The notes under the pieces are model-generated. The model saw only the letters and a program-made list of their open reading frames with translations, ran no database searches and was not told the DNA's origin. Position numbers and translations under genes: made by a program. This document shows, one piece after another, positions 7,226 to 17,042 of a DNA stretch of 64,000 nt. The stretch comes from an uncultured Polaribacter sp. (GTDB lineage: Bacteria > Bacteroidota > Bacteroidia > Flavobacteriales > Flavobacteriaceae), in contig CANMHT010000003.1 in NCBI GenBank assembly GCA_947497755.1, positions 124,001-188,000 of the forward strand. Direction: 5' to 3'. Position 1 is the stretch's first letter, and each line of letters starts with the position of its first letter.

Positions 7226-10003
7226 TTACATTACTAATTTACTTTTTGATGGTTTAAACTTTGTAAGTACAATACCATCAACAGAAGCTTCATATTCTTC
7301 CATTGTTGGAGTTCTTCCTAAAATAGTAGACAATACTACAACTGGTGTAGAAGATAGTAAAGACTCTCCTTTTTTATCATCAGTATCTTTTACAACTCTA
7401 CCTTGGAATAAACGTGTAGAAGTTGCCATTACAGTATCTCCAGGTTCTGCTTTTTCTTGATTTCCCATACATAAGTTACATCCTGGTCGCTCTAGATACA
7501 ACATATTTTCATACTTTTTTCGAGCTTCTCCTTTTGGAGCATCATCATCAAATACAAATCCAGAATATTTTTCTAATACATCCCAGTCTCCTTCTTCTTT
7601 TAGTTCATCTACAATATTATAAGTTGGTGGTGCTACCACTAAAGGAGCTTTAAACTCAACTTGACCGTGTTGCACTTCAATATTTTTTAGCATTTGAGCT
7701 AAAATTTTCATATCACCTTTATGTACCATACAAGAACCAACAAAACCTAAGTCTACTTGTTTTGTTCCGCCATAATAAGATAAAGGTCTAATTGTATCGT
7801 GAGTATAACGTTTAGAAACATCTTCGTTATGTACATCTGGATCAGCAATCATTGGTTCAGCAATCTCATCTAAATCAATCACTACTTCTGCATAATAATT
7901 AGCATTTGCATCTGGCTTTAATGCAGGTTTTGTTCCCGTTTTAACTTCTTCAATTCTTGCATTAGCCTTATCTACCAATCCTTTTAATACTTGCTTTTCA
8001 TTATCCATTCCTTTTTCAATAATGATCTGGATACGATCTCTTGCAATTTCTAAAGATTCTATTAAAGTAGCATCTTCAGAAATACAGATGGAAGCTTTTG
8101 CTTTCATTTCTGCTGTCCAATCTGTAAATGTAAAAGCCTGATCTGCTGTTAATGTTCCAATATGAACTTCTATAATTCTTCCTTGGAATACATTTTCTCC
8201 TCCAAACTGCTTTAACATTTGTTGCTGTGTAGCATGTACAACATCACGGAAATCCATAAAGCTTCTCATGTCTCCTTTAAAAGTAACTTTAACAGATTCT
8301 GGAATAGGCATAGTAGCTTCTCCTGTTGCTAATGCTAAAGCAACAGTTCCTGAATCAGCACCAAAAGCAACTCCTTTAGACATACGTGTATGAGAATCAC
8401 CACCAATAATAATATCCCAATCACCTACTGTAATATCATTCAATACTTTATGAATTACATCTGTCATTGCATGATAATTTCCTTTAGGATCACGTGCAGT
8501 AATTAATCCAAAATCATTCATAAATCTCATTAACCTTGGAATATTCGCTTTTGACTTATCATCCCAAACAGAAGCTGTATGGCATCCTGATTGATAACCT
8601 GCATCTACAATTGGAGAAATCACAGTTGCAGCCATCATTTCTAATTCTTGAGAAGTCATTAATCCTGTGGTATCTTGAGATCCAACTATATTAACTTCTA
8701 CTCGAACATTTGAACCTGCATGCAATGTTTTTCCTGGAGTAGTTCCAACCGCATTTTTATTAAAAATCTTTTCTACTGCAGTTAATCCTTGTCCTTCAAT
8801 TGAGATTTCTTTTGAAGCTGCATAAACTTGAGGAACTTCTATATTTAACACTTTACAGGCAAAAGTTTGTAGTTTTTTACCAAAAACTACTGCATAAGAT
8901 CCTCCAGCTTTGATAAATTCCATTTTTTGTGGAGTTAACGCCGAAGAAATATCTTTTAATTCTTGAGTTCCGTTGTATAATTTCTTTGTTTTTGTATTGA
9001 TGGTTAAAACAGTTCCTGTTTCTACAGAATATACTTGTTCTAAAACAGGCTCTCCGTCTTCATCAAAAATAGTATTTCCTTCTGCATCTTTTTTCTTTAC
9101 CCAGTTTTGAAGATCAACACCAATTCCTCCTGTTACTCCTACTGTAGTTAAGAAAATTGGAGCAATTCCATTTGTTCCTGCAATAACAGGTGCAATATTA
9201 ATAAATGGTACATAAGGGCTCGAAGAAATCCCTGTCCATAATGCCACATTATTTACTCCAGACATACGAGAAGATCCAACTCCCATAGTTCCTTTTTCTG
9301 CAATTAGCATAACACGTTTATCTGGGTGTTGTTCTTTTAATGCAAGTACTTCTTTTTGCATTTCTTTGTTATGTTCAAAAATAGATTGACCATGTAATTC
9401 TCTATCTGAACGAGAATGAGCATCTGCCCCAGGAGATAATAAATCTGTAGAAATATCACCTACTCCAGCTATATAAGTTACAATTTCTATCTCTTCTTCT
9501 ATTTCTGGTAATTTTGTAAAGAATTCTGCTTGAGCATAACTTTCTATTAATTCTTTTGCTATATCATTTCCTGATTGATAAGCTGTTTCTAAGCGTTCAG
9601 TATCTGCTTCATATAAAAATACTTGTGTTTTTAACACTTTAACTGCAGCTTCAGCAATAACAACATCATTTCCTAATGCTAAATCTAAAAGTACTTCAAT
9701 AGATGGTCCTCCTTTCATATGAGATAACTGCTCAAAAGCAAAAGCAGCAGTAATTTCTTCTACAGTTATTTCTCCTAAAATAATTTCTTTTAGAAATTTA
9801 GCTTTTACTCCAGCAGCACTTGTAGTACCTGGCAAAACATTATAAATAAAGAAGTTTAGAGATGTTTCACGATGTGGGTTCTCTACATCTTTAATTTGAG
9901 AAATAATGCTTTCTAATAATTCACTTCCATCAATAGGCTTAGGGTGTAATCCTAAACTTTTTCTTTCTTCAATCTCTTTTAGGTAATCTTCATAAATATT
10001 CAT
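7226..10003 (-). CDS. acnB: Bifunctional aconitate hydratase 2 / 2-methylisocitrate dehydratase
   Basis: The 925-residue protein has the AcnB domain order: an N-terminal HEAT-like helical domain (about 1-160), a swivel domain, then the three catalytic domains. Cluster cysteines are visible in GFVGSCMVHKGD (near residue 757) and in PGCNLCMGN (near 841). Substrate-binding motifs include GDSHTRMSKGV and ATSTRLFQGR. It catalyses citrate-isocitrate conversion and in many bacteria also 2-methyl-cis-aconitate hydration in propionate breakdown. Its upstream region is about 300 bases long with a -7 element far from the start, which suggests a long leader. Confidence 0.97.
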   Translation of the reverse strand: MNIYEDYLKEIEERKSLGLHPKPIDGSELLESIISQIKDVENPHRETSLNFFIYNVLPGTTSAAGVKAKFLKEIILGEITVEEITAAFAFEQLSHMKGGPSIEVLLDLALGNDVVIAEAAVKVLKTQVFLYEADTERLETAYQSGNDIAKELIESYAQAEFFTKLPEIEEEIEIVTYIAGVGDISTDLLSPGADAHSRSDRELHGQSIFEHNKEMQKEVLALKEQHPDKRVMLIAEKGTMGVGSSRMSGVNNVALWTGISSSPYVPFINIAPVIAGTNGIAPIFLTTVGVTGGIGVDLQNWVKKKDAEGNTIFDEDGEPVLEQVYSVETGTVLTINTKTKKLYNGTQELKDISSALTPQKMEFIKAGGSYAVVFGKKLQTFACKVLNIEVPQVYAASKEISIEGQGLTAVEKIFNKNAVGTTPGKTLHAGSNVRVEVNIVGSQDTTGLMTSQELEMMAATVISPIVDAGYQSGCHTASVWDDKSKANIPRLMRFMNDFGLITARDPKGNYHAMTDVIHKVLNDITVGDWDIIIGGDSHTRMSKGVAFGADSGTVALALATGEATMPIPESVKVTFKGDMRSFMDFRDVVHATQQQMLKQFGGENVFQGRIIEVHIGTLTADQAFTFTDWTAEMKAKASICISEDATLIESLEIARDRIQIIIEKGMDNEKQVLKGLVDKANARIEEVKTGTKPALKPDANANYYAEVVIDLDEIAEPMIADPDVHNEDVSKRYTHDTIRPLSYYGGTKQVDLGFVGSCMVHKGDMKILAQMLKNIEVQHGQVEFKAPLVVAPPTYNIVDELKEEGDWDVLEKYSGFVFDDDAPKGEARKKYENMLYLERPGCNLCMGNQEKAEPGDTVMATSTRLFQGRVVKDTDDKKGESLLSSTPVVVLSTILGRTPTMEEYEASVDGIVLTKFKPSKSKLVM

Positions 10004-10310
10004 ACGAAAAATATTTTCAAGGTTAAATTCAATACAGTTAAAATATGCATGAATTGTAATAATCTAATTTCTAATAGAATCTTTAATTTATAAAAATTCT
10101 AATGCACATCTAAAAAAACATTAACAATGATTTTCTACTTTTTTATGCATCGCAAAAGTACAATTTTTCAATTAAAATTATGTAATAAACAGTGAAATGA
10201 AGAAATTAATAAATAATTCTTATTTAATTTGATTTTAAATAGACAATACTCAATTTAAAAGCGTTTTTTACATGTATTTTTATCAAATTATCAATAAGAA
10301 AATAAAATAA
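10004..10310. other. AT-rich intergenic region with an acnB -7 element
   Basis: No gene is seen here. On the minus strand a TACTTTTG -7 element followed by C lies at 10153-10160, about 150 bases before the acnB start. If used, it gives a leader of roughly 140 bases. No matching TTG is found 20 bases upstream, so the promoter call is tentative. Confidence 0.4.
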
Positions 10311-10610
10311 AGCAGACTAATAAGCCGAATCCTGTTTCCGAAAAACGGAATCTTATCATTTATCTAGTTCTAAAATTACTTTTAGAATCAATCTGCCTAC
10401 CCCTTAGAATCGAACGAGTAGTTCTCAAGCTCTAATATACGTGGCATTGCACCGCATAGAGTTTACCTGGTTTCACTACAGCCTAACTGTACTTGCTTTC
10501 TGTTGCACTTGTCCTCAACTTACGTTGGACGGATGTTATCCGCTATGCTACTCTGAGGTGTCCGGACTTTCCTCTTTGTAAAAAAACAAAGCGATAAGAT
10601 AAGTCTGCTC
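10311..10610 (-). ncRNA. rnpB: RNase P RNA (bacterial class A)
   Basis: Read on the minus strand, the molecule begins GAGCAGACTTATC and ends AGTCTGCT, which pair as the P1 helix. Close to the 5' end is GAGGAAAGTCCGGAC, the strand of P4 that is nearly invariant in bacterial RNase P RNA, and farther on GGGTAGGCAGATTGATTCT and the 3' GATTCGGCTTATTAG. The length of about 300 bases is on the short side of the class, normal for Bacteroidota. It is the catalytic RNA that trims the 5' leader from pre-tRNA. The ends are set by the P1 pairing and may be off by a few bases. Confidence 0.95.
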
Positions 10611-10649
10611 AATTTTATGAATGCAAAAATACTGTTATTCTTACAAACA

Positions 10650-10686
10650 AAAAAAGTCGCTCAAAACATTTGAACGACTTTTTTTA
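10650..10686 (-). terminator. Terminator of the grpE-dnaJ unit
   Basis: Inverted repeat AAAGTCGCTCAAA/TTTGAACGACTTT with one mismatch and a T run on the minus strand, just past the dnaJ stop. Confidence 0.75.
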
Positions 10687-10703
10687 AGTGTATTTTTTAT
10701 ATG

Positions 10704-11840
10704 TTAAGAAAACATATCTTTTACTTTCTCAAAAAATGATTTGTCTGATTTATTTGGGCTTGGCATAAAGTTATCGTCTTCTTTCATCGCTTCAAAGAAC
10801 TTCTTTTGTTCTTTAGATAACTCTTGCGGTGTCCAAACATTTACATGTATTAAAAAATCACCATTACCATAACGTTCAATACTTGGCAATCCTTTTCCTT
10901 TTAATCTTAAAATCTTACCTGATTGGGTACCAGCATCAATTTTAATTTTTACTTTACCAGTAACGGTTTCTACTTCTTTACTTGTACCTAATACAGCTTC
11001 TGAGAAGTTGATGTATAAATCGTAATGAATATTAGTTCCTTCTCTTTTTAAAGTATCATGCTGAATTTCTTCAATCAATACTAATAAATCTCCTGGTATA
11101 GAGTTTTTACCTGGAGCTTCATTTCCTTTTCCTGCTACTTTTAATTGAACACCTTCAGTTACACCAGCAGGAATTTGGATTGAAACAGTTTCTTCTTTAA
11201 CAATTAATCCGCTTGCATCTGCTCCACTAGGCCTTTTATCAATAATTTCTCCAGCTCCTTGACATGAATTACAAGTTGCAGCTGTTTGCATTCTTCCTAA
11301 AATAGTATTCGTAACTCTAGTTACCTGACCACTACCATTACAAGTACTACATGTTTTATAAGTAACACCATCTGCTTTAACTTTTCTGCGAACTTTTACC
11401 TTCTTCTCTATTCCTTTTGCAATTTCTTCTAAAGTTAGTTTTACACGAATTCGCATATTACCTCCTTTAACACGTGCTTGCCTTTGGCCTCCGCCAAATC
11501 CAAATCCACCGCCACCGAAACCGCCACCGAAACCGCCACCGAAAATATCTCCAAATTGGCTAAAGATATCTTCCATGTTCATTCCGCCACCAAAGCCACC
11601 ACCACCGTGACCTCCTTCAAATGCTTGATGTCCGAATTGATCATAACGTGCTTTCTTATTCTCATCACTTAATACTTCATAAGCCTCAGCTGCTTCTTTA
11701 AACTTTTCTTCTGCAACTTTATCATCTGGATTTTTATCTGGATGGTATTTGATAGCCATCTTACGATATGCTTTTTTAATCTCTGCTCCAGAAGCTGATT
11801 TGCTTACTCCTAATATTTCGTAATAATCTCTTTTTGCCAT
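10704..11840 (-). CDS. dnaJ: Chaperone DnaJ (Hsp40) with a reduced zinc region
   Basis: This co-chaperone stimulates the ATPase of DnaK. The J domain (about 1-70) has the HPD motif in [10 protein letters not shown], followed by a long Gly/Phe-rich linker (about 75-125) and two C-terminal substrate-binding barrels. The zinc region is unusual: only two CxxCxGxG units are present (CSTCNGSG and CNSCQGAG), where the classical protein has four. By spacing and flanks these match units 2 and 3, which make zinc centre 2; units 1 and 4 (centre 1) are missing. It follows grpE with 71 bases between them, so the pair is probably one transcript. Confidence 0.97.
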   Translation of the reverse strand: MAKRDYYEILGVSKSASGAEIKKAYRKMAIKYHPDKNPDDKVAEEKFKEAAEAYEVLSDENKKARYDQFGHQAFEGGHGGGGFGGGMNMEDIFSQFGDIFGGGFGGGFGGGGFGFGGGQRQARVKGGNMRIRVKLTLEEIAKGIEKKVKVRRKVKADGVTYKTCSTCNGSGQVTRVTNTILGRMQTAATCNSCQGAGEIIDKRPSGADASGLIVKEETVSIQIPAGVTEGVQLKVAGKGNEAPGKNSIPGDLLVLIEEIQHDTLKREGTNIHYDLYINFSEAVLGTSKEVETVTGKVKIKIDAGTQSGKILRLKGKGLPSIERYGNGDFLIHVNVWTPQELSKEQKKFFEAMKEDDNFMPSPNKSDKSFFEKVKDMFS

Positions 11841-11911
11841 TTCTTCTATTTTATATCATCAAACTAAATAGAATAGTTGTCATTTAATTCAATATGATAT
11901 TTACTTTTTAA

Positions 11912-12445
11912 TTATTGTCCAATAACTACTTTAGGGAATCTAATAATCTTATCTCCTAATTTATATCCTTTCTCTACACAGTCAATTACTTTTCCTTTTA
12001 GTTTATCTGATGGAGCAGGAATTTGTGTAATTGCTTCATGAATATCTGCATCAAAAGCATCACCTTCTTTCACTACCATTAAACTTAAACCCTTTTGTTC
12101 TAGTGTTTTTTTCAACTTATCGTTGATTAACTGCATTCCTTTTAACAACTCTTTGTCTTTAGCCTTTTTAATTTCTGACAAACCTCTGTCAAAATCATCC
12201 ATAATTGGCAGTAAAGATGTCATTAATTCTTGTCCAGCTGTCTTAAATAATTCTATTCTTTCTTTAGTTGTTCTCTTTTTATAGTTTTCAAACTCTGCAA
12301 ATAAACGTAAATATTTATCTTTTTCAGTTTGAATTAATTCTTCTGCTGTAGGTTCTTCTTTAACAACCTCCTGATTTTCTTCCACTTGGCCTTCAGCTTC
12401 AGTATTGTTTATTTCTTCTTCTTTTATATTTTCTTCTGTACTCAT
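11912..12445 (-). CDS. grpE: Nucleotide exchange factor GrpE
   Basis: The 177-residue protein has the GrpE layout: an acidic, Glu-rich N-terminus (1-40), a long coiled-coil helix with LRLFAEFENYKKRTTKER, and a small C-terminal beta domain ending with GYKLGDKIIRFPKVVIG. GrpE releases ADP from DnaK and works with the DnaJ encoded just downstream. No heat-shock regulatory element (such as CIRCE) is visible upstream. Confidence 0.96.
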   Translation of the reverse strand: MSTEENIKEEEINNTEAEGQVEENQEVVKEEPTAEELIQTEKDKYLRLFAEFENYKKRTTKERIELFKTAGQELMTSLLPIMDDFDRGLSEIKKAKDKELLKGMQLINDKLKKTLEQKGLSLMVVKEGDAFDADIHEAITQIPAPSDKLKGKVIDCVEKGYKLGDKIIRFPKVVIGQ

Positions 12446-12496
12446 TTTCTGTAATCGTTAAATTGTAGACAATTTATAGACAATAATTTTGCCAAT

Positions 12497-12525
12497 AAAA
12501 AAATAGTGCCAAACTGACACTATTT
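12497..12525 (-). terminator. Terminator of the DUF4290-murA unit
   Basis: Ten-base stem AAATAGTGCC/GACACTATTT (one G-T pair) with a T run on the minus strand, placed between the murA stop and the grpE start. Confidence 0.8.
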
Positions 12526-12548
12526 CTTGGTTATTTTTTAGAGATACT

Positions 12549-13859
12549 TTAATCTTCTATTCTTTCAATTCTAGCTCCAATTGATTTTAAACGAGCTTCT
12601 ATATTTTCGTAACCTCTATCAATTTGCTCAATATTATTAATAATACTTGTTCCTTTAGCAGATAATGCAGCAATCAGTAAAGAAATTCCTGCTCTAATAT
12701 CAGGAGAAGACATTTTAGTCGCTTTTAATTGAGATTTACGATCGTGACCAATAACAACTGCTCTATGAGGATCTGATAAAATCACTTTTGCTCCCATATC
12801 AATTAACTTATCTACAAAGAACAATCTACTTTCGAACATTTTTTGATGAATTAATACTGTTCCTTTTGCTTGTGTAGCAATTACCAAAACAATACTTAAT
12901 AAGTCTGGAGTGAATCCTGGCCAAGGAGCATCTGCAACAGTTAATACAGAACCATCAATATAATTCTGAATTTCGTAACTCTCCTGAGCTGGAATGTAAA
13001 TATCATCTCCTTTTCGTTCTAACTTAATTCCTAATTTTCTAAATACAGTAGGTATTTGTCCAAGATCTTTCCAACTAACATCTTTAATTGTTAATTCAGA
13101 CTGAGTCATTACTGCTACACCAATCCAACTTCCAATTTCAATCATATCTGGCAAAATTCGATGCCTACAACCACCTAAGTCACTAACACCTTCTATAGTT
13201 AATAAATTAGAACCAACACCAGAAATTCTAGCTCCCATAGAATTTAGCATTTTACATAATTGCTGAATATATGGTTCACAAGCAGCATTGTATATTGTAG
13301 TTGTTCCAGTTGCTAAAACAGACGCCATTAAAATATTTGCTGTCCCGGTAACAGAAGCTTCATCTAATAACATTTCTGTTCCATAAAGTTCTTCTGCTTC
13401 TACTCCGTAAAAATATTCTTCTCTATTATATCTAAACTTAGCTCCTAAGCGAATAAAACCTTCAAAGTGTGTATCTAATCTTCTTCTTCCAATCTTGTCT
13501 CCTCCTGGTCTTGGAATGTATCCTTTTCCAAAACGAGCCAATAACGGTCCAACAATCATTATAGAACCACGTAAAGAACTACCGTCTCTTTTAAAATCTG
13601 CAGATTCTAAATATTTTAAGTTAATTTCATCTGCTTGAAAACTATAAGAATTAGGTGCTAACTTTTCTATTTTAACTCCCAATTCTCCTAAGATAAATAT
13701 GAGTTTATTAACATCAATAATATCAGGTATGTTATCTATTACAACTTTTTTAGGAGTTAATAACACTGCACAAATAATTTGCAGTGCTTCATTTTTTGCT
13801 CCTTGAGGAGTAATTGTACCACTTAACTTGTGACCTCCTTCAATTTTAAATGATGCCAT
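12549..13859 (-). CDS. murA: UDP-N-acetylglucosamine 1-carboxyvinyltransferase
   Basis: MurA transfers enolpyruvate from PEP to UDP-GlcNAc, the first committed step of peptidoglycan synthesis in the cytoplasm. The 436-residue protein has the expected features, such as QGAKNEALQIICAVLL near the N-terminus and GTANILMASVLATG. The active-site loop reads RPGGDKIGRRRLD, so Asp121 stands where E. coli has Cys115, the residue alkylated by fosfomycin. Asp at this position is known from Mycobacterium and Chlamydia MurA and gives intrinsic fosfomycin resistance. The gene follows the DUF4290 gene with only two bases between them. Confidence 0.97.
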   Translation of the reverse strand: MASFKIEGGHKLSGTITPQGAKNEALQIICAVLLTPKKVVIDNIPDIIDVNKLIFILGELGVKIEKLAPNSYSFQADEINLKYLESADFKRDGSSLRGSIMIVGPLLARFGKGYIPRPGGDKIGRRRLDTHFEGFIRLGAKFRYNREEYFYGVEAEELYGTEMLLDEASVTGTANILMASVLATGTTTIYNAACEPYIQQLCKMLNSMGARISGVGSNLLTIEGVSDLGGCRHRILPDMIEIGSWIGVAVMTQSELTIKDVSWKDLGQIPTVFRKLGIKLERKGDDIYIPAQESYEIQNYIDGSVLTVADAPWPGFTPDLLSIVLVIATQAKGTVLIHQKMFESRLFFVDKLIDMGAKVILSDPHRAVVIGHDRKSQLKATKMSSPDIRAGISLLIAALSAKGTSIINNIEQIDRGYENIEARLKSIGARIERIED

Positions 13860-13861
13860 TC

Positions 13862-14497
13862 TTATTTTTTTCTATTATTTCTGTTACTTCTATTATTTTT
13901 GTGATTCTTACCTTGTTGAGAATTTCTCTTTTTTAACAAGCTTTTACTTTCTGACAATGCTTCTTCAGAATTTCTTAAGTCAATTTTACCATCAGATAGT
14001 TCAAATAAATGGTTAAAAATAACTGCATCATCCACAGTATCTTTATTCCAGTTTAAGTAGCATTTTTTCATGTGATTAGCAATGGTATATTCTAATGCTT
14101 CTCTTTTTTCTCCTTTTTCCCAAGTTAATGCAACATCAATCATGGTTTGAATATTGTTGCCATAATAACGATATCTTGAAGCTGATTTTGGGTATGGTAA
14201 TGCTCCTGGTTTTTCTTGTAATTCTTCTTTAGAAGGCTTTTCAAAAGGAGAATCGGCATCCAAATCAAAACCTGACATGATAAATAATTGATCCCATAAT
14301 TTGTGTTTAAAATCAGGAACATCGCGTAAGTGAGGTTGCAAATTCCCCATTACATCTACAATTGCTTTTGCCATTCTGTTACGTTCTTCTTTAGCTTCTA
14401 GAGCTACACAATGATCTACTAATTTCTGTATATGTCTACCGTATTCTGGGATCTTCATTAACGGTCTTTCTGAGTTGTATTCTAGTTCGAATTTCAT
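13862..14497 (-). CDS. DUF4290 protein of unknown function
   Basis: I recognise this 211-residue protein as DUF4290, a Bacteroidota-specific family, from its opening YNSERPLMKIPEYGRHIQ and the helical body that follows. It has no signal peptide and should be cytoplasmic. The C-terminal tail (about 185-211) is made almost only of Lys, Arg, Asn and Gln, a composition often seen in RNA- or DNA-contacting tails. It lies two bases before murA on the same strand, so the two are translated from one transcript. A role near cell-wall synthesis is only suggested by this linkage. Confidence 0.8.
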   Translation of the reverse strand: MKFELEYNSERPLMKIPEYGRHIQKLVDHCVALEAKEERNRMAKAIVDVMGNLQPHLRDVPDFKHKLWDQLFIMSGFDLDADSPFEKPSKEELQEKPGALPYPKSASRYRYYGNNIQTMIDVALTWEKGEKREALEYTIANHMKKCYLNWNKDTVDDAVIFNHLFELSDGKIDLRNSEEALSESKSLLKKRNSQQGKNHKNNRSNRNNRKK

Positions 14498-14618
14498 TCT
14501 TAAAATATCTTGAAATATAAAGCTATAACGCTTCTATTCTTTTTTTGTTTTTGAAGTATATAATGTTTGCAAATTAGCCATTTATTTTTAGTAATCAAAA
14601 ATTAAAAAAAGGCATTTT

Positions 14619-16943
14619 TTAACCAATCACTTTTAGCTTTGCAAACTGTAATAATAATTTTTTCTTTCCAACAGTACCAAATTTGATTTCTGCTTTCTTA
14701 TTTGGTCCTTTTCCTTCCAAGCTCAACACCTCTCCTGTACCAAATCTATTATGCTCAACAATACTACCAACTGTAACGCTACTGTCAAATAAATTTGTGT
14801 TTATTGAATCTGTTTTTACAATTCTTTTTAAGTTTTTTGGCTTTATAAAACTTTGTTCTTTTTTAGCCTTAAACTCTTGTTTTTTCTTTTTTATTGGCTT
14901 TTGAAAACGAATTGTTTTTGGAGAAGTATCAAATAAACTAGCATCTACAAATCTATTTACTGATGGTTCTGGCATTTTAGGAGTTAGATATTCTAGATAT
15001 TGATCATCTATTTCTTCCAAAAATCTACTTGGTTCTGCATCTGTCAATTTTCCCCAACGATAACGAGTTTGTGCATAGGTTAAATACGCTTGCTGTTCTG
15101 CTCTGGTTAAAGCAACATAAAATAACCTACGTTCTTCTTCCAATTCACTTCTGGTATTCATACTCATTCCAGATGGAAATAAGTTTTCTTCCAAACCAAC
15201 AACATATACATAAGGATATTCTAATCCTTTTGATTGATGTATAGTCATCATAGAAACTCTAGGTGAGTCATCTTTCTTTTCTGAATCAAAATCTGTAGCC
15301 AATGCCACATCTTCTAAAAATGAAGTTAAAGAAGCGTCTTCTCCTTGCTCTATTTTATCAGTAATAAAATCTTTTATTCCATTTAAAAGCTCTTGTACAT
15401 TCTCTACTTTTGTTACCGCTTCTGGAGTTCCGTCTTTTTCTAAATCTCTAATTAAACCTACTTTTTTCACTACAGTTTCTGCAACTTCAAAAGCATTTTT
15501 TGTTTGTGATTCTATTTGCATTGCCAATATAATATTGACAAAGTTTTGTAGCTTGTTTTTAGTTCCAGAATTGATTTTTATATCAATCTTATCTATGTTT
15601 CTTAAGACTTCGAAAATAGATTTATTATAGTGATTGGCAGCAATAGTAATTTTATCAATTGTTGTAGCTCCAATTCCTCTTGCTGGATAATTAATTACTC
15701 TTTTAAGCGCTTCTTCATCTTTTGGATTGATAAGCATTCTTAAATAAGAAAGTACATCTTTAATTTCTTTACGCTGATAAAAAGAAATTCCACCATAAAT
15801 CTTATACTTGATATCTTTTTTACGTAAAGCATCTTCGATAGCTCTAGATTGAGAATTGGTTCTATACAATACAGCAAAAGCATCTGCTTGTAACTGTTTG
15901 TTCATCATATTTTCCCAAATAGATTGAGCTACATATCTACCTTCTTCTCCATCAGAAATAGTACGCATTACCTTAATACTCTCTCCTTCATCATTTGAAG
16001 TCCAAACAACTTTATCTAAACGTGTTTTATTTTTCTCAATCACAGAATTGGCAGCTCTAACAATATTTTTTGTAGAACGGTAATTCTGCTCTAGTTTAAA
16101 AGTTTTAACACCTGGATAATCTTTCTGGAAATTTAAGATGTTATTGATATTTGCACCACGGAAACTATAAATACTTTGAGAATCATCTCCTACTACACAA
16201 ATATTTTGAAAGCGGTCTGCTAATGCTTTTACAATTAGATATTGTGAATGGTTTGTATCTTGATACTCATCAACCATAATATATCTAAAGCGATCTTGAT
16301 ATTTTGCCAACACATCTGGAAAACGAGCTAACAACTCATTAGTTCTTAACAATAAATCGTCAAAATCCATTGCTCCAGATTTAAAACATCTTGCTACATA
16401 TTCTTTATAAATATCTCCCGTTTTTGGTCTACTTGCCTGTAAGTCTGCTTCCATTAAATCAGAATTATTAAAGTAGGCATTTACAGTTATTAAACTATTT
16501 TTTAAAGATGATATTCTTCCTAATATTTGTTTGGGTTTATATCGGTCTTTATCCAGATTCATTTCTTTAATAATAGCAGTTATTAAACGAACAGAATCTT
16601 GAGAATCGTAAATTGTAAAATTTGAAGGAAAGCCTAATCTTTCTGCTTCTGAACGTAAAATTCTAGCAAAAACAGAGTGAAATGTTCCCATCCACAAATT
16701 TTTAGATTCACTTATTCCAACAACACCTGCAATACGTTCTTTCATTTCTCTTGCAGCTTTGTTTGTAAAAGTTAATGAAAGAATGTTAAAAGCATCTACA
16801 CCTTGCTGCATTAAATGCGCAATTCTGTAGGTTAATACACGGGTTTTACCAGAACCAGCACCAGCAATAATAATCATTGGTCCGTCTTTTTGCAAAACAG
16901 CTGCTTTTTGTGGCGGATTTAAAGTTTCTAAATAATTTGACAA
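14619..16943 (-). CDS. UvrD/PcrA-type ATP-dependent DNA helicase
   Basis: The 774-residue protein is a superfamily 1A 3'-5' helicase of the UvrD/PcrA/Rep group. Motif I (Walker A) is AGAGSGKTR near residue 30, motif II is MVDEYQDTNHSQY, and later motifs include VGDDSQSIYSFRGA, LEQNYRST, MTIHQSKGLEYPYV and VALTRAEQQAYL. The C-terminal 50 residues (VGSIVEHNRFGTGEVLSL) form the Tudor-like RNA polymerase-binding domain typical of PcrA. It should act in nucleotide excision and mismatch repair and in removing stalled complexes. A well-formed promoter lies just upstream on the minus strand, divergent from the SatD operon. Confidence 0.96.
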   Translation of the reverse strand: MSNYLETLNPPQKAAVLQKDGPMIIIAGAGSGKTRVLTYRIAHLMQQGVDAFNILSLTFTNKAAREMKERIAGVVGISESKNLWMGTFHSVFARILRSEAERLGFPSNFTIYDSQDSVRLITAIIKEMNLDKDRYKPKQILGRISSLKNSLITVNAYFNNSDLMEADLQASRPKTGDIYKEYVARCFKSGAMDFDDLLLRTNELLARFPDVLAKYQDRFRYIMVDEYQDTNHSQYLIVKALADRFQNICVVGDDSQSIYSFRGANINNILNFQKDYPGVKTFKLEQNYRSTKNIVRAANSVIEKNKTRLDKVVWTSNDEGESIKVMRTISDGEEGRYVAQSIWENMMNKQLQADAFAVLYRTNSQSRAIEDALRKKDIKYKIYGGISFYQRKEIKDVLSYLRMLINPKDEEALKRVINYPARGIGATTIDKITIAANHYNKSIFEVLRNIDKIDIKINSGTKNKLQNFVNIILAMQIESQTKNAFEVAETVVKKVGLIRDLEKDGTPEAVTKVENVQELLNGIKDFITDKIEQGEDASLTSFLEDVALATDFDSEKKDDSPRVSMMTIHQSKGLEYPYVYVVGLEENLFPSGMSMNTRSELEEERRLFYVALTRAEQQAYLTYAQTRYRWGKLTDAEPSRFLEEIDDQYLEYLTPKMPEPSVNRFVDASLFDTSPKTIRFQKPIKKKKQEFKAKKEQSFIKPKNLKRIVKTDSINTNLFDSSVTVGSIVEHNRFGTGEVLSLEGKGPNKKAEIKFGTVGKKKLLLQFAKLKVIG

Positions 16944-16968
16944 GGAAATAATTCTTTTAAAAGTGGTT

Positions 16969-16999
16969 CAAAAATACAATGTGCTTTTGAGTATTACAA
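16969..16999 (-). promoter_or_regulatory. Promoter of the uvrD/pcrA-like helicase gene
   Basis: On the minus strand TTG (16997-16999), exactly 20 bases, then TATTTTTG (16969-16976): a full Bacteroidota promoter. The -7 element lies 26 bases before the ATG. Confidence 0.65.
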
Positions 17000-17042
17000 T
17001 AAAAGTTATTGACATTTTAACTTTAATATTAAGTTTCGGCTC

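Noticed and set aside
7423-7653. Leu-rich open frame opposite acnB
   Set aside because: It is the antisense of a highly conserved enzyme and its composition is that expected from the opposite strand of coding DNA.
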